Notes: a model not told the origin generated them from the letters alone. Counted from the first letter of the stretch, positions 38,536 to 50,619 are shown. The stretch: DNA of 64,000 nucleotides from Priestia filamentosa (GCF_900177535.1 NZ_FXAJ01000001.1:186001-250000), one strand, 5' to 3'. Translations and numbers: made by a program.

Positions 38536-40203
38536 ATGAGTTGGACAAATATCATTATCCTTGTACAGCTGTTTTTTGGCATTATTATTGGGCTGTACTT
38601 TTGGAGCTTATTGCGCAATCAACGTACACAAAAAGTGTCCATTGATCGGGAATCCAAAAAAGAAATGGAACAGTTAAGGAGACTTCGCTCTATTTCTTTA
38701 ACAGAACCGCTAGCAGAACGAGTAAGACCTGCTACTTTTAAAGACATTGTTGGTCAAGAAGACGGCATTCGTTCACTAAAAGCTGCTCTATGCGGTCCAA
38801 ATCCACAGCATGTTATTATATATGGCCCTCCTGGAGTGGGGAAAACGGCTGCGGCTCGCCTCGTATTAGAGGAAGCAAAAAAGAATACAAAGTCACCGTT
38901 TAAGCAAGATGCTGTTTTCGTTGAACTTGATGCTACAACAGCACGCTTTGACGAGCGGGGAATTGCAGATCCTCTTATTGGTTCTGTTCATGATCCCATT
39001 TATCAAGGAGCAGGGGCGATGGGACAAGCGGGGATTCCTCAACCAAAACAAGGAGCTGTTACTCACGCTCACGGAGGCATGTTGTTTATTGATGAGATTG
39101 GGGAACTTCATTCAATTCAAATGAATAAAATGCTAAAAGTGCTAGAAGATCGAAAAGTATTTTTGGAAAGTGCGTATTATAGTGAAGAAAATAATCAAAT
39201 TCCAACACATATTCATGATATCTTTCAAAATGGATTACCGGCTGACTTTCGTCTAGTTGGAGCCACAACTAGAACACCTGATGAAATTCCTCCGGCAATA
39301 CGTTCTCGCTGTTTAGAGATTTTCTTTAGAGAGCTTGAAAAAGGTGAAGTTGAAACGGTAGCCAAAAAGGCTGCAGATAAAGTTGGGATGCCAATTAGTG
39401 AATATTCATTATCGTTGTTAGCTACATATGCAAGAAACGGGCGGGAAGCTGTTAATATGATTCAAATTGCAGCAGGAGTGGCTATTTCTGCTGATAAGAA
39501 AGAAATTGAAGATAGCGATATGGAATGGGTTATTCATTCAAGTCAAATGTCTCCACGCCTTGATCCAAAGATAGGGCAAAAAGAGCAAGTTGGAATTGTG
39601 AATGGACTTGCAGTTTACGGTCCAAATTCTGGTGCTTTGTTAGACATTGAAGTGACAGCTCTAAAAAGTAAAGATAAAGGAAAAATCAATATTACAGGAA
39701 TTGTTGAGGAAGAAAGCATTGGTGGAAGCGGAAAATCGATTCGTCGCAAAAGTATGGCGAGAAGTTCCATTGAAAATGTTATTACTGTTCTCCGTACAAT
39801 GGGTATGGAAGAAAGTGAATACGATATTCACGTGAATTTTCCAGGAGGAATTCCTATTGATGGGCCTTCAGCAGGTATTGCGATGGCTACGGGAATCTAT
39901 TCGGCCATTTACAATGTTCCTGTTAAGCATACGATAGCAATGACAGGAGAAATTGGTCTTCATGGGAAAGTAAAGCCAATTGGTGGAGTTGTAGCAAAAG
40001 TGAAAGCTGCAAAGCAGGCAGGAGTCGAAACAGTCATTATTCCAAAGGAAAATATGAACTCACTTTTAGAAGAAATAAAGGGGATTGAAATTATCCCAGT
40101 TACACACATTAAAGAAGTTCTAGCTCTAACATTAGTTAAAACGGCTCATCCTCTTTTGAATCGTGAAGAAGATGTGTCCCTTCCAAAACGTGAATCAATA
40201 TAA
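38536..40203 (+). CDS. lonB: Membrane-anchored ATP-dependent protease LonB
   Basis: Forespore-associated Lon-type protease, 555 residues. It has an N-terminal membrane segment (IIILVQLFFGIIIGLYFWSL, about 5-24), an AAA+ domain with [14 protein letters not shown] and LFIDEIGELH, and a C-terminal serine/lysine protease domain with PIDGPSAGIAMATGIYSAI (catalytic Ser) and the downstream Lys in MTGEIGLHGKVKPIGG. AGGAGGTCACTTT precedes the ATG. Same order clpX-lonB-lonA as in B. subtilis. Confidence 0.95.
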   Translation: MSWTNIIILVQLFFGIIIGLYFWSLLRNQRTQKVSIDRESKKEMEQLRRLRSISLTEPLAERVRPATFKDIVGQEDGIRSLKAALCGPNPQHVIIYGPPGVGKTAAARLVLEEAKKNTKSPFKQDAVFVELDATTARFDERGIADPLIGSVHDPIYQGAGAMGQAGIPQPKQGAVTHAHGGMLFIDEIGELHSIQMNKMLKVLEDRKVFLESAYYSEENNQIPTHIHDIFQNGLPADFRLVGATTRTPDEIPPAIRSRCLEIFFRELEKGEVETVAKKAADKVGMPISEYSLSLLATYARNGREAVNMIQIAAGVAISADKKEIEDSDMEWVIHSSQMSPRLDPKIGQKEQVGIVNGLAVYGPNSGALLDIEVTALKSKDKGKINITGIVEEESIGGSGKSIRRKSMARSSIENVITVLRTMGMEESEYDIHVNFPGGIPIDGPSAGIAMATGIYSAIYNVPVKHTIAMTGEIGLHGKVKPIGGVVAKVKAAKQAGVETVIIPKENMNSLLEEIKGIEIIPVTHIKEVLALTLVKTAHPLLNREEDVSLPKRESI

Positions 40204-40204
40204 A

Positions 40205-40242
40205 AAACAGGCTTTGTCCTTAAAAGGATAAAGCCTGTTTTT
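40205..40242 (+). terminator. Terminator of lonB
   Basis: AAACAGGCTTTGTCC pairs with GGATAAAGCCTGTTT (one G-U) and TTTT follows. The rest of the gap to lonA is A/T-rich. TATAAT at 40454-40459 could be the lonA -10, without a good -35, and AGACAATGTTTT is directly repeated near 40303-40333. Confidence 0.85.
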
Positions 40243-40505
40243 CTGAAAATAAGAGGAGATGTTTTTACATGTTCTCCATAGGAAAGGCTCACAATAAGGA
40301 AGAGACAATGTTTTAGATTAGACAATGTTTTTTAAATAAGATAGAATTGTTGAAAGACTATACGTATTGAATTTTCGGTTAATTTTATGGAGAGAAAATA
40401 TTTTTTATTACAATAATGTAGTAAATAGTGGAATAAAGTGAAGGCTTTCTTCCTATAATACAAGACTCCCCTTTAACCGAATAGCTTAGATGGAGGTGTA
40501 GAAAA

Positions 40506-42830
40506 GTGGCAACCAAACAAACAACAACAGTTCCGCTTCTGCCACTAAGAGGCTTGCTTGTATATCCAACAATGGTTTTGCATTTAGATGTTGGTCGAGA
40601 TAAATCTGTGCAAGCTTTAGAAACAGCAATGATAGAAGATCACCTCATTTTTCTTGTTTCACAAAAGGAAATGGGGATTGATGAACCAACAGAAGAAGAT
40701 TTTTATCATACAGGAACACTAGCGAAAATTAAGCAAATGTTAAAACTCCCAAATGGAACGATGCGCGTTCTCGTAGAAGGATTAAACAGAGCGAAAATTG
40801 TATCTTTTAAGCAAGAAGAAAAGATGTTTTCTGTAGATATTGAGCAGCACACCGAGGATCATGAAAAAACTTCAGAAGATGAAGCTTTAATGAGAACGTT
40901 GCTACAGTATTTTGAGCAATACATAAAATTGTCTAAAAAAGTATCTCAGGAAACACTTGCAACAGTAACAGATATTGATGAGCCTGGACGTCTTGCTGAT
41001 ATTATCACATCACATCTTCCTGTTAAAGTTGATCAAAAACAGGAAATTCTAGAAATGCTTGACGTTAAAGAACGGTTAGAAAAAGTTATTGAATATATTA
41101 ATAATGAACAAGAAGTTTTACAGCTTGAGAAGAAAATTAGTCAGCGTGTTAAAAAATCAATGGAGCGTACTCAAAAGGAATATTATCTTCGGGAACAAAT
41201 GAAGGCAATTCAAAAGGAACTTGGAGATAAGGACGGCAAGACGGCTGAAGTGTCTTCACTGCTTGAGAAAATTGAAAAAGCCGGTATGACAGACCATATC
41301 AAAGAGGTTGCTTTAAAAGAGCTTGATCGATATGAAAAAGTACCTGCAAGTTCTGCTGAAAGCTCTGTGATTAGAAACTATATTGAATGGCTCATTTCGC
41401 TACCTTGGACAAAAGAAACAGAAGATATTTTAAATATTAAACGAGCAGAAAAAATATTAGATGACGAGCATTATGGACTTGAAAAAGTGAAAGAACGCGT
41501 GCTGGAGTACTTGGCTGTTCAGCAGTTGACAAAATCATTAAGAGGTCCAATTCTCTGCTTATCAGGACCGCCTGGAGTTGGGAAAACATCGCTTGCTAGA
41601 TCAATCGCTACTTCTCTTAACCGTCAGTTTGTTAGAGCCTCTCTTGGCGGTGTACGCGATGAGTCAGAAATTAGGGGGCATCGACGCACATATGTTGGAG
41701 CAATGCCTGGTCGTATTATTCAAGGGATGAAGAAAGCAGGAACAATTAACCCGGTTTTCTTGCTCGATGAAATTGACAAAATGTCGAATGACTTCCGTGG
41801 TGACCCTTCATCAGCTCTTTTAGAAGTATTGGATCCAGAGCAAAATAATACGTTCAGTGACCACTATATTGAGGAAACTTATGATTTGTCTAATGTCCTT
41901 TTTATTGCTACAGCAAATAATTTAGCAACAATTCCAGGTCCGCTTCGTGACCGGATGGAAATTATTGATATTGCTGGTTATACAGAGCTAGAAAAGTTAG
42001 AAATTGCGAAGCGTCATCTTTTCCCAAAACAACTAAAAGAGCACGGATTAGGAAAAACCCAGCTTAATATAAAAGACGAAGCTTTTCTAAAAATTATTCG
42101 CATGTATACGAGAGAAGCGGGAGTTCGTAGCCTTGAGCGAACATTAGCTTCTATTTGCCGAAAAGCAGCAAAACAAATTGTTGGAGAAGAGAGAAAAAGA
42201 ATTACGGTTACACCAAAAACGCTTGAGGATTTCTTAGGAAAACCACGTTTCCGCTATGGACAAATTGAAGAAGAAGACCAAGTTGGTGTTGCAACAGGTC
42301 TTGCTTATACAACGGTTGGCGGAGATACACTTTCTATTGAAGTAAGTGTTGCTCCTGGTAAAGGAAAACTAATTTTAACAGGGAAACTTGGCGATGTAAT
42401 GAAAGAATCGGCACAAGCTGCTTTTAGCTACATTCGCTCACGAGCAGACGAGCTAGGGGTTGACCCTTCATTTCATGAAAAGTTAGATATTCATGTTCAC
42501 GTTCCAGAAGGAGCTGTGCCAAAGGATGGCCCTTCAGCAGGTATTACGATGGCTACTGCTCTTGTTTCAGCTTTAACAGACAATCCTGTTAGAAAAGAAG
42601 TAGGAATGACAGGTGAAATTACACTTCGAGGACGTGTGCTTCCAATCGGAGGGTTAAAGGAAAAGACGCTTAGTGCTCATAGAGCCGGTTTGACAAAAGT
42701 ATTGATTCCACGTGATAATGAGAAGGACATTGAGGAAATTCCAGAAAGCGTGCGGGAGTACCTTGAAATTGTTCCAGTTTCTCATTTGGATGAGGTGCTA
42801 AAGCACGCATTAGTAGGAGAGAGTTTATGA
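40506..42830 (+). CDS. lonA: ATP-dependent protease La (LonA)
   Basis: General cytoplasmic quality-control protease, 774 residues. It has an N-terminal substrate domain ([20 protein letters not shown]), coiled-coil region about 180-250, AAA+ with [17 protein letters not shown] and [18 protein letters not shown], and the protease domain with [18 protein letters not shown] and the conserved Lys in [20 protein letters not shown]. It starts at GTG after TGGAGGTG. It overlaps ysxC by 4 bases. Confidence 0.97.
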   Translation: MATKQTTTVPLLPLRGLLVYPTMVLHLDVGRDKSVQALETAMIEDHLIFLVSQKEMGIDEPTEEDFYHTGTLAKIKQMLKLPNGTMRVLVEGLNRAKIVSFKQEEKMFSVDIEQHTEDHEKTSEDEALMRTLLQYFEQYIKLSKKVSQETLATVTDIDEPGRLADIITSHLPVKVDQKQEILEMLDVKERLEKVIEYINNEQEVLQLEKKISQRVKKSMERTQKEYYLREQMKAIQKELGDKDGKTAEVSSLLEKIEKAGMTDHIKEVALKELDRYEKVPASSAESSVIRNYIEWLISLPWTKETEDILNIKRAEKILDDEHYGLEKVKERVLEYLAVQQLTKSLRGPILCLSGPPGVGKTSLARSIATSLNRQFVRASLGGVRDESEIRGHRRTYVGAMPGRIIQGMKKAGTINPVFLLDEIDKMSNDFRGDPSSALLEVLDPEQNNTFSDHYIEETYDLSNVLFIATANNLATIPGPLRDRMEIIDIAGYTELEKLEIAKRHLFPKQLKEHGLGKTQLNIKDEAFLKIIRMYTREAGVRSLERTLASICRKAAKQIVGEERKRITVTPKTLEDFLGKPRFRYGQIEEEDQVGVATGLAYTTVGGDTLSIEVSVAPGKGKLILTGKLGDVMKESAQAAFSYIRSRADELGVDPSFHEKLDIHVHVPEGAVPKDGPSAGITMATALVSALTDNPVRKEVGMTGEITLRGRVLPIGGLKEKTLSAHRAGLTKVLIPRDNEKDIEEIPESVREYLEIVPVSHLDEVLKHALVGESL

Positions 42831-43408
42831 AAGTAAAAAACGCAGAGATTGTGATAAGTGCTGTAAAGCCAGCACAGTACCCCGTTGGTCATCTTCCTGA
42901 GATTGCACTTGCAGGGCGTTCAAATGTGGGGAAATCATCTTTTATCAATAAAATGCTGAATCGTAAAAATTTAGCGCGTACATCTTCAAAGCCAGGTAAA
43001 ACACAAACGTTAAATTTCTATAATATTGATGACATTCTACATTTTGTAGATGTTCCAGGTTATGGATATGCTCGTGTTTCAAAAACAGAGCGTGCAGCAT
43101 GGGGCAAAATGATTGAAACGTATCTAACAAACCGAGAACAGCTTAAAGCTGTTGTACTTATCGTAGATGTACGTCATAAGCCAACTCAAGATGATATTAT
43201 GATGTATGATTTTCTAAAGCATTTCGGACTTTCCGTTATTATCATTGCTACAAAAGCTGATAAGATACCAAAAGGAAAGTGGCAAAAACATTTAAAAATC
43301 GTAAAAGAAACGTTGGAGCTTGAAGAGGGCGATGAAATGATTTTATTCTCTTCGGAAACGGCTCAAGGAAAAGACACGGCGTGGAATGCTATTAAAAGCT
43401 TTCTATAA
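42827..43408 (+). CDS. ysxC: Ribosome biogenesis GTPase YsxC (EngB)
   Basis: Essential GTPase acting late in 50S subunit assembly. The 193-residue protein has G1 [16 protein letters not shown]2 region [16 protein letters not shown]3 [10 protein letters not shown] and G4 [10 protein letters not shown]. Coupled to lonA as in B. subtilis. Confidence 0.96.
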   Translation: MKVKNAEIVISAVKPAQYPVGHLPEIALAGRSNVGKSSFINKMLNRKNLARTSSKPGKTQTLNFYNIDDILHFVDVPGYGYARVSKTERAAWGKMIETYLTNREQLKAVVLIVDVRHKPTQDDIMMYDFLKHFGLSVIIIATKADKIPKGKWQKHLKIVKETLELEEGDEMILFSSETAQGKDTAWNAIKSFL

Positions 43409-43461
43409 AAACGTCTGCTTTTACGAGGAAACAAGCATATTATGTGATGGAATATTATATT

Positions 43462-43510
43462 ATACAAGAGACCCTTTAGAAAATTAAAGGGTCTCTTGTA
43501 TAATTTTTTT
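43462..43510 (+). terminator. Terminator of lonA-ysxC
   Basis: Perfect 17-bp stem from 43462-43478 and 43485-43501 (GAGACCCTTTA/TAAAGGGTCTC core), followed by AATTTTTTT. Confidence 0.92.
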
Positions 43511-43665
43511 CTTTTGTAAAACAATAAAGAAAAAGGAAAAATAATGCTATACGAAGAAGATAGTAACGGAGCTTCTCATAAATGCTAGCGCTTTCTATTA
43601 ACAATCAAAAAAGTTGAGAATTTAAGAAAGTGTGCTAAACTAATTACATAATAAGAAATATTACT

Positions 43666-43680
43666 TTATAATCATTTTAA
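43666..43680 (+). promoter_or_regulatory. PerR-box-like operator upstream of hemA
   Basis: TTATAATCATTTTAA differs at one position from the PerR consensus TTATAATnATTATAA. It lies about 44 bases before the hemA -10. PerR control of hemAXCDBL is known in B. subtilis. Confidence 0.6.
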
Positions 43681-43720
43681 ATAATGTTCACATTTTGTAT
43701 GAAAAGAGCTAAAGGAAACA

Positions 43721-43729
43721 TGTTATAAT
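43721..43729 (+). promoter_or_regulatory. Extended -10 promoter of the hem operon
   Basis: TGTTATAAT is an extended -10 element with perfect TATAAT; no good -35 at normal distance. TTATAATAAATAAAG over the -10 is a second, weaker PerR-like match. Confidence 0.55.
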
Positions 43730-43775
43730 AAATAAAGGATAATACGAGCATTACGTTAAGGGGGTACAGAAAAGA

Positions 43776-45116
43776 ATGCACATTATTGCGATCGGCTTAA
43801 ATTATCGAACAGCCCCTGTTGAAATTCGCGAAAAGGTAAGTTTTAACGATAGTGAACTGTCTGAAGCGATGCGTGTTCTTAAAGAGCAAAAGAGCGTTTT
43901 AGAAAACGTAATTGTGTCAACATGCAATCGGACAGAAATCTATGCAGTTGTTGATCAGTTGCATACAGGGCGTTATTATGTAAAAGCTTTTTTAGCTGAA
44001 TGGTTTAATATAAGTAAAGAGGAACTTTCTCCATATTTAACAATATACGAGCATGATGCTGCGATTGAGCATTTATATCGTGTTGTTAGCGGGTTAGATT
44101 CAATGGTATTAGGTGAAACTCAAATTCTTGGTCAAGTTCGTTCAAGCTTTTTAACAGCGCAAGGCCAAGGAGCAACAGGAACGGTATTTAATCAGCTTTT
44201 TAAAGAAGCTGTGACACTTGCAAAACGAGCACATCACTACACGGATATCGGTGCAAATGCTGTGTCTGTTAGCTATGCAGCTGTTGAACTTGGGAAAAAG
44301 ATATTTGGTAATCTGTCACAAAAGCATGTCCTTATTTTAGGTGCTGGTAAAATGGGCGAGCTTGCTGCTAAAAACTTATCTGGCAGTGGAGTTGGCAATG
44401 TGACGGTTATTAATCGTACAAAGGAAAAAGCAGAAGCCTTAGCACAGCGTTTTGAAGGAAATGCAAGAAGTTTTGAAGATCTTGCAGGTGCCTTGCTTGA
44501 AGCGGATATCGTCATTAGTTCAACATCAGCAACAGAATATGTTATTACTAAAGAGACGATGAAAGAAGTAGAAAAGTTGCGCAAAGGTCGCCCAATTTTT
44601 ATGGTGGATATTGCTGTTCCGCGCGATTTAGATCCATCTCTTAGCGAACTAGAAACAGTTTTCTTATATGATATTGATGATTTAGAGGGTATTGTGGAAG
44701 CAAACCTGCAAGAACGTCAGAAGGCAGCTGAGACAATTGAAATTATGATTGAAGCAGCTGTTGTAGAATTTAAAACATGGATTGGAACGCTTGGTGTTGT
44801 GCCTGTCATTTCAGCACTTCGTCAAAAAGCGCTCAATATCCAAAGTGAAACAATGAAAAGCATTGAGCGAAAGCTTCCAAATTTGACAGAACGTGAGCGG
44901 AAAGTATTAAATAAACATACAAAAAGCATTATTAATCAGCTACTGAAAGATCCAATTTTAAGTGCGAAAGAGCTTGCTGGTCAAAAAGGTGCAGAAGAGT
45001 CACTTCAGTTATTTATGAAGATTTTTGATATCGAACATATGGTACAAGATGAACGTACTATTGAAAAGAAGGTAGAAAAAGCGCCCCTTGCTCATGAAAT
45101 TGTACATCCGTCATAA
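43776..45116 (+). CDS. hemA: Glutamyl-tRNA reductase
   Basis: First enzyme of the C5 route to 5-aminolevulinate, reducing Glu-tRNA to glutamate-1-semialdehyde with NADPH. The 446-residue protein has the catalytic Cys in [32 protein letters not shown], the NADPH motif [14 protein letters not shown] and a helical C-terminal dimerisation domain. AAGGGGGTACAGAAAAG precedes the ATG. Confidence 0.97.
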   Translation: MHIIAIGLNYRTAPVEIREKVSFNDSELSEAMRVLKEQKSVLENVIVSTCNRTEIYAVVDQLHTGRYYVKAFLAEWFNISKEELSPYLTIYEHDAAIEHLYRVVSGLDSMVLGETQILGQVRSSFLTAQGQGATGTVFNQLFKEAVTLAKRAHHYTDIGANAVSVSYAAVELGKKIFGNLSQKHVLILGAGKMGELAAKNLSGSGVGNVTVINRTKEKAEALAQRFEGNARSFEDLAGALLEADIVISSTSATEYVITKETMKEVEKLRKGRPIFMVDIAVPRDLDPSLSELETVFLYDIDDLEGIVEANLQERQKAAETIEIMIEAAVVEFKTWIGTLGVVPVISALRQKALNIQSETMKSIERKLPNLTERERKVLNKHTKSIINQLLKDPILSAKELAGQKGAEESLQLFMKIFDIEHMVQDERTIEKKVEKAPLAHEIVHPS

Positions 45117-45130
45117 GAAAGGATTGTTAA

Positions 45131-45964
45131 ATGGTAGAAATCAATTTAACAAGAATTTATGAGCTTGTTGTCGTACTTTATGCTATAAGTGTGCTATTAT
45201 ATTTTATCGATTTTTTACTTAACAACCGGAAGGCGAATCGAACAGCCTTCTGGTTGCTTGCTATTGTCTGGGTATTACAAACATTTTTTCTCCTGTTCAG
45301 AATGATAGAAACAGGAAGATTTCCCATCTTAACGATATTTGAAGGGATCTATTTTTATGCATGGGTACTTATTACACTCTCTCTTCTTATCAATCGCTTT
45401 TTGAGAGTGGATTTTCTTGTGTTCTTCACAAATGTAATTGGTTTTTTTGTGATGGCGTTACATACTTTTGTACCTATGCAAGACTATTCTACTGTTCAAG
45501 GAGAACGCCTAGTTTCAGAGTTATTAATTTTTCATATTACAATGGCAATTTTGTCGTATGGGGCATTCTCGATTTCTTTTGTTTTTTCATCACTTTATGT
45601 TCTGCAATATCATCTCTTGAAAAAGAAAAAGTGGGGGAAACGGCTGATAAGGCTTGGAGATTTATCAAGACTTGATTATCTCTCTTATCTTTTAAATGTT
45701 GTTGCTCTTCCGCTCTTGCTCCTCTCTCTTCTTTTAGGCGTTATGTGGGCTTATATGAAACTTGATCATTTTCATTGGTATGACGTAAAAGTACTTGGTT
45801 CTTTTCTTGTACTTATTGTCTATAGTGTCTATCTTTATGTAAGAATAAGTAGGGGACAGCAAGGAAAATCAATGGCCTTTTGGAATATGGCTTCGTTTTT
45901 AATTTTACTAATAAACTTCTTTTTATTTGGAAGTTTATCTAACTTTCATTTTTGGAACTCGTAG
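45131..45964 (+). CDS. hemX: HemX, integral membrane protein of the hem operon
   Basis: A 277-residue protein with about eight hydrophobic segments, belonging to the CcsA/HemX-type cytochrome c assembly-like family. In B. subtilis HemX lowers HemA amount post-transcriptionally. Visible helices include VVLYAISVLLYFIDFLL and VVALPLLLLSLLLGVMWAYM near the conserved Trp/His region. AAAGGATTGTTAA precedes the ATG, 14 bases after hemA. Confidence 0.92.
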   Translation: MVEINLTRIYELVVVLYAISVLLYFIDFLLNNRKANRTAFWLLAIVWVLQTFFLLFRMIETGRFPILTIFEGIYFYAWVLITLSLLINRFLRVDFLVFFTNVIGFFVMALHTFVPMQDYSTVQGERLVSELLIFHITMAILSYGAFSISFVFSSLYVLQYHLLKKKKWGKRLIRLGDLSRLDYLSYLLNVVALPLLLLSLLLGVMWAYMKLDHFHWYDVKVLGSFLVLIVYSVYLYVRISRGQQGKSMAFWNMASFLILLINFFLFGSLSNFHFWNS

Positions 45965-45976
45965 TAGGAGGATTTT

Positions 45977-46909
45977 ATGCGGAAAATTGTTGTTGGTTCA
46001 AGAAAAAGTAAATTAGCATTAACACAAACAAAATGGGTGATTGAACAGCTGAAAAAGCTTGGTGGAAACTATGACTTTGAAATTAAAGAGATTGTAACAC
46101 GAGGCGACCAAATTTTAGATGTAACATTATCTAAAGTAGGAGGAAAAGGTCTTTTTGTGAAAGAAATTGAGCAATCAATGTTAAATAAAGAAATTGATTT
46201 TGCTGTTCATAGCATGAAAGACATGCCAGCTGTTCTTCCAGATGGACTTACAATTGGCTGCATTCCGGTTCGTGAAGACCATCGTGATGCATTCATTTCA
46301 AAAACTGGCGAAGGACTAGCAAATATTAAAGAAAAAGCTATTATCGGTACAAGTAGCTTAAGACGCGGAGCCCAAATTTTATCCTATCGTCCAGATCTTG
46401 AAATTAAATGGATTCGCGGAAATATTGATACGCGGTTAGGAAAGCTAGAAAGTGAAGACTATGATGCAATTGTGCTTGCTGCAGCGGGGTTAAAGCGTAT
46501 GGGCTGGTCTGATGATGTTGTAAGCGAATATATGAATGAGGAAGTTTGTGTTCCTGCAATTGGTCAAGGTGCTTTAGCGATTGAATGTCGTGAAGATGAT
46601 CAAGAACTAATGGATCTCCTTCACAAGTTAGATGATTATAAAACAAGTATAACTGTTACAGCGGAGCGTGCTTTTCTTCATAAGATGGAAGGCGGCTGTC
46701 AAGTTCCGATTGCAGGTTACGCTACACTTGAAGGCGAAGAAGTTGTATTAACAGCTCTTGTTGCTTCACCAGACGGAAAACAAATGTATAAAGAGCGTGT
46801 TGTCGGTAATAATCCAACAGAGGTAGGACATGAAGCTGCTCGCATTTTATCAAGTCAAGGTGCAAAAAAGTTAATTGATAAAGTCAAAGAGGAGCTTGGT
46901 GAGTCGTGA
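45977..46909 (+). CDS. hemC: Porphobilinogen deaminase (hydroxymethylbilane synthase)
   Basis: Condenses four porphobilinogens. The 310-residue protein has the N-terminal [13 protein letters not shown], the active-site [15 protein letters not shown] with the catalytic Asp, [10 protein letters not shown], and the dipyrromethane-attaching Cys in [26 protein letters not shown] precedes the ATG. It overlaps hemD by 4 bases. Confidence 0.96.
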   Translation: MRKIVVGSRKSKLALTQTKWVIEQLKKLGGNYDFEIKEIVTRGDQILDVTLSKVGGKGLFVKEIEQSMLNKEIDFAVHSMKDMPAVLPDGLTIGCIPVREDHRDAFISKTGEGLANIKEKAIIGTSSLRRGAQILSYRPDLEIKWIRGNIDTRLGKLESEDYDAIVLAAAGLKRMGWSDDVVSEYMNEEVCVPAIGQGALAIECREDDQELMDLLHKLDDYKTSITVTAERAFLHKMEGGCQVPIAGYATLEGEEVVLTALVASPDGKQMYKERVVGNNPTEVGHEAARILSSQGAKKLIDKVKEELGES

Positions 46910-47700
46910 TGGACTCAGCTCCTCTTTTTGGTAAACGCATTTTGATTACGCGTCCAAAAGAGCAGAGTGCTCCATTTGTTCGGTTAATTGAACAATATGG
47001 AGGAACGCCGCTTGTAGTGCCTCTTTTAAAAATTCGCCATGTGAAAAATAAAGAAAAAGTAAAAGAAACGCTGAGACATGTACATGAATATCAATGGCTT
47101 GTTTTTACAAGCCAAAATGGAGTCTCCATTTTTTTTGATTTGTTAAAAGGTCCATCTGTTAATCAAAAAATAAAGAGTACAGCAAAGATAGCGGTAGTTG
47201 GAGACAAGACAGAAAAGGTACTAAAAGAACATGGATATTCTTCTATTTTAAAACCTTCTGTGTTTACAGGAGAAGCTCTTTTAGGAGAACTTTTAAAAGT
47301 TGTGCCAAAGGAAGAGAAAATTCTCTTTGTTCGTGGAAATCTAGCGAAAGACACTATCCCTAAAGGTCTAAGAGAGCAAGGATTAGAAGTAGAGACCATA
47401 ACAGTATATGAAACAGTGGCTGACAAGGACAAGCAGAAAGAGCTTGATTTTCTTGTGAAAGAGGAGCAAATGGATGCTATTACTTTTATGAGCCCATCAG
47501 CCGTCAACGCGTTTTGTGAATTGGTTCCATACTCACAAAAGGAAAACGGACGGAACCTGCCGCTTGTGTGTGTTGGAGATGTAACAGGAAAAAGAGCAGA
47601 AGCATGCGGTTTTTCTGAGCGCCATATTGCGCACAGTGCTTCTGTAGATGGTATGATGAAAGTATTAATACATTATTTTTCAAAAAAAGGGAGTGACTAG
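46906..47700 (+). CDS. hemD: Uroporphyrinogen-III synthase
   Basis: Closes hydroxymethylbilane with D-ring inversion. The 264-residue protein shows the low-conservation family pattern: [48 protein letters not shown] and [13 protein letters not shown]. Its product is the shared substrate of haem synthesis and of CobA in the cobalamin operon of this window. Coupled to hemC. Confidence 0.93.
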   Translation: MMDSAPLFGKRILITRPKEQSAPFVRLIEQYGGTPLVVPLLKIRHVKNKEKVKETLRHVHEYQWLVFTSQNGVSIFFDLLKGPSVNQKIKSTAKIAVVGDKTEKVLKEHGYSSILKPSVFTGEALLGELLKVVPKEEKILFVRGNLAKDTIPKGLREQGLEVETITVYETVADKDKQKELDFLVKEEQMDAITFMSPSAVNAFCELVPYSQKENGRNLPLVCVGDVTGKRAEACGFSERHIAHSASVDGMMKVLIHYFSKKGSD

Positions 47701-47702
47701 AC

Positions 47703-48686
47703 GTGGAACATCTTATGTTTGATCGTCATCGTCGTTTACGTAGTTCAGAAAATATGCGAGCTTTAGTTCGTGAAAATCATCTTCGTCCAGAAGATTTTAT
47801 TTATCCAATTTTTGTTGTAGAAGGAGAAAACATTAGAAGTGAAGTTTCTTCAATGCCTGACGTGTATCATGTTTCTCTTGATTATTTGAACAAAGAAATA
47901 GAGGAACTTGTTGAACTTGGTGTTTTATCTGTAATGGTTTTTGGAGTTCCAGCTCATAAAGATGAAGTTGGCTCACAAGCATATGATGAGCACGGAATTG
48001 TTCAAAAAGCTATCTCTCAAATTAAAGAGAACTTCCCTGAAATGGTTGTTATTGCAGATACTTGTCTTTGTCAATATACAGATCACGGACATTGTGGCGT
48101 TATTGAAGGCGGGAAAATCTTAAACGATCCAACGCTTGATCTTTTAGCAAGAACGGCTGTTAGCCAAGCAAAAGCAGGAGCAGATATTATTGCACCATCA
48201 AATATGATGGACGGATTTGTAGCTGCAATCCGCCATGGCCTTGATGAAGAAGGATTCGAAGATGTGCCAATCATGTCATATGCTGTGAAATACTCTTCTG
48301 CTTTTTACGGTCCGTTCCGTGATGCAGCTCATTCTACACCACAATTTGGTGACCGTAAAACATATCAAATGGATCCAGCAAATCGTACAGAAGCTATTCG
48401 TGAAGCTCAGTCAGATGTTGATGAGGATGCAGATTTCCTTATCGTTAAGCCAGCGTTATCTTACTTAGATATTGTCCGTGATGTAAGAGACAGATTTAAC
48501 GTACCTGTTGTAGCATACAATGTAAGCGGTGAGTACTCAATGGTCAAAGCTGCTGCTGCAAACGGCTGGGTAAATGAACGCGATATTGTGCTTGAAAAGT
48601 TGATTAGTATGAAGCGAGCAGGAGCAGACTTAATTGTTACGTATCATGCAAAAGATGCATCAAGATGGTTGCGTGAAAAAAACTAG
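47703..48686 (+). CDS. hemB: Delta-aminolevulinic acid dehydratase (porphobilinogen synthase)
   Basis: Joins two aminolevulinates. The 327-residue protein has the zinc-binding cysteines in [17 protein letters not shown], the Schiff-base lysines in [17 protein letters not shown] and [14 protein letters not shown]. The GTG at 47703 follows GGGAGTG at about 8 bases; ATG 47715 is a less likely alternative. Confidence 0.96.
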   Translation: MEHLMFDRHRRLRSSENMRALVRENHLRPEDFIYPIFVVEGENIRSEVSSMPDVYHVSLDYLNKEIEELVELGVLSVMVFGVPAHKDEVGSQAYDEHGIVQKAISQIKENFPEMVVIADTCLCQYTDHGHCGVIEGGKILNDPTLDLLARTAVSQAKAGADIIAPSNMMDGFVAAIRHGLDEEGFEDVPIMSYAVKYSSAFYGPFRDAAHSTPQFGDRKTYQMDPANRTEAIREAQSDVDEDADFLIVKPALSYLDIVRDVRDRFNVPVVAYNVSGEYSMVKAAAANGWVNERDIVLEKLISMKRAGADLIVTYHAKDASRWLREKN

Positions 48687-48710
48687 TGAATTGAAGGGAG
48701 AGAACATTAA

Positions 48711-50000
48711 ATGAGAAGTTATGAAAAATCAAAAGCTGCATTTTTAGAAGCCCAGCAACTTATGCCTGGCGGGGTGAACAGTCCTGTCCGTGCGTTTAAA
48801 TCAGTAAACATGGATCCGATTTTTATAGAACGTGGAAAAGGCTCGAAAATTTATGATATTGATGGTAACGAATATATTGATTATGTGTTATCATGGGGGC
48901 CTTTAATTCATGGTCATTCAAACGATCGTGTTATTGCAGCTTTAAAGAAAGTAACTGAAGCAGGGACAAGCTTTGGTGCACCAACGCTTGTGGAAAATGA
49001 GCTTGCAAAAGTTGTAATTGAGCGCGTGCCATCAATTGAAATTGTGCGCATGGTGAGTTCAGGAACAGAAGCAACGATGAGTGCACTTCGTCTAGCGCGT
49101 GGTTACACAAATCGAAATAAGATTTTAAAGTTTGAAGGTTGTTATCATGGACACGGAGACTCTCTTTTAATTAAAGCAGGCTCAGGTGTAGCAACATTAG
49201 GTTTACCAGACAGTCCTGGTGTGCCAGAAGGTATTGCCCAAAATACAATCACTGTTCCATATAATGATATAGAGAGCGTTCGTTATGCATTTGAACAGTT
49301 TGGAGAGGATATTGCAGGGGTAATTGTTGAACCTGTAGCAGGAAATATGGGCGTTGTTCCTCCTGTTGAAGGCTTTTTAGAAGGGCTTCGTAATATTACA
49401 AATGAATATGGCTCCCTTTTAATTTTTGATGAAGTTATGACAGGATTCCGGGTTGATTATAATTGTGCTCAAGGATATTATGGTGTGACACCTGATTTGA
49501 CTTGTCTTGGAAAAGTAATTGGCGGAGGTCTGCCTGTTGGTGCATATGGTGGGAAAGCTGAAATTATGGAAAGAGTCGCTCCGAGCGGTCCAATCTATCA
49601 AGCAGGAACACTTTCAGGAAATCCCTTAGCTATGACAGGTGGTTATGAAACTTTAACACAACTTACTCCTCTTTCATATGAACAATTTAATCGCAAAGCA
49701 GATCGTCTTGAAGAAGGTCTTGTGAGCGCTGCTAAAAAGCATGACATTCCTTTTACAGCAAACCGTGCAGGCTCAATGATTGGCTTTTTCTTCACAAATG
49801 AAGAAGTTATTAACTATGAAACGGCTAAAACGTCTAATCTTGAGTATTTTGCAACATATTATAGAGAAATGGCAAATGAAGGTGTCTTCCTTCCTCCTTC
49901 TCAGTTTGAAGGAATGTTTTTATCAACAGCACATAGCGATGGAGACATTGAAAAAACAATCGAAGCAGCAGAAAAAGCATTTTCACGGATTCGTGGATAA
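48711..50000 (+). CDS. hemL: Glutamate-1-semialdehyde 2,1-aminomutase
   Basis: PLP enzyme forming 5-aminolevulinate, 429 residues. It has [44 protein letters not shown] and the PLP-lysine segment [30 protein letters not shown] precedes the ATG. Last gene of hemAXCDBL. Confidence 0.96.
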   Translation: MRSYEKSKAAFLEAQQLMPGGVNSPVRAFKSVNMDPIFIERGKGSKIYDIDGNEYIDYVLSWGPLIHGHSNDRVIAALKKVTEAGTSFGAPTLVENELAKVVIERVPSIEIVRMVSSGTEATMSALRLARGYTNRNKILKFEGCYHGHGDSLLIKAGSGVATLGLPDSPGVPEGIAQNTITVPYNDIESVRYAFEQFGEDIAGVIVEPVAGNMGVVPPVEGFLEGLRNITNEYGSLLIFDEVMTGFRVDYNCAQGYYGVTPDLTCLGKVIGGGLPVGAYGGKAEIMERVAPSGPIYQAGTLSGNPLAMTGGYETLTQLTPLSYEQFNRKADRLEEGLVSAAKKHDIPFTANRAGSMIGFFFTNEEVINYETAKTSNLEYFATYYREMANEGVFLPPSQFEGMFLSTAHSDGDIEKTIEAAEKAFSRIRG

Positions 50001-50005
50001 AAGAA

Positions 50006-50036
50006 AAAAGGACGGCCTTATAGGCTGTCCTTTTGT
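50006..50036 (+). terminator. Bidirectional terminator between hemL and mscL
   Basis: AAAAGGACGGCC pairs with GGCTGTCCTTTT (one G-U). T runs exist on the plus strand after it and on the minus strand (TTTTTTC), so it can end both convergent genes. Its right arm covers the last codons of mscL. Confidence 0.85.
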
Positions 50037-50410
50037 TTTGACTTTTGCAGTGTAACAAGAATTTCTTGTAAGAGTTCTTCTTTTCTGTCAGGCTCTGGAG
50101 GAGCAGGCTCTTCCTCCTTTTTCTTTTTAAACCGCTCAATACCTTTAACAAAAAGAAAAATAGCAAACGCAACAATAAAGAAATCTACAATATTTTGAAT
50201 AAATACCCCATAGGCTACAGTGGCATCACCAATCTGTACATTTAACCCTTTAAAGTCATATCCGCCCAAGATGATTCCTACAAGTGGCATAATAATGCTA
50301 TCTACAAGAGAAGAAACAATCTTCCCAAAAGCAGCTCCAATTACAACAGCAACAGCTAGGTCTAATACATTTCCTTTTAAAGCGAACTTTTTAAATTCTG
50401 CCCACATCAT
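50018..50410 (-). CDS. mscL: Large-conductance mechanosensitive channel MscL
   Basis: Homopentameric channel relieving hypo-osmotic shock. The 130-residue protein has the N-terminal amphipathic helix [20 protein letters not shown]-like segment with the pore-lining first helix, the [10 protein letters not shown] loop, the second helix ([20 protein letters not shown]) and a charged C-terminal helix. AAGGGAGTGTTTT precedes the ATG on the minus strand. It is transcribed against the hem operon. Confidence 0.95.
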   Translation of the reverse strand: MMWAEFKKFALKGNVLDLAVAVVIGAAFGKIVSSLVDSIIMPLVGIILGGYDFKGLNVQIGDATVAYGVFIQNIVDFFIVAFAIFLFVKGIERFKKKKEEEPAPPEPDRKEELLQEILVTLQKSKQKDSL

Positions 50411-50619
50411 AAAACACTCCCTTCTTTTTTAGGTTAGTTTCTCCCGATAAGGGTAAATTTACTAAGATCAAAGGAGTATTCTAAACGGATACATCCAGTG
50501 ATAATTATCGTTTTCTTAATTTTAAATTATGTAATTAAAAGAAAACGTCATGAGAATGTTAAACAAAAGTAAAGGATAAATCAAGTCTATACGTAAATTC
50601 TTTATAAAGGGTGATTGAA

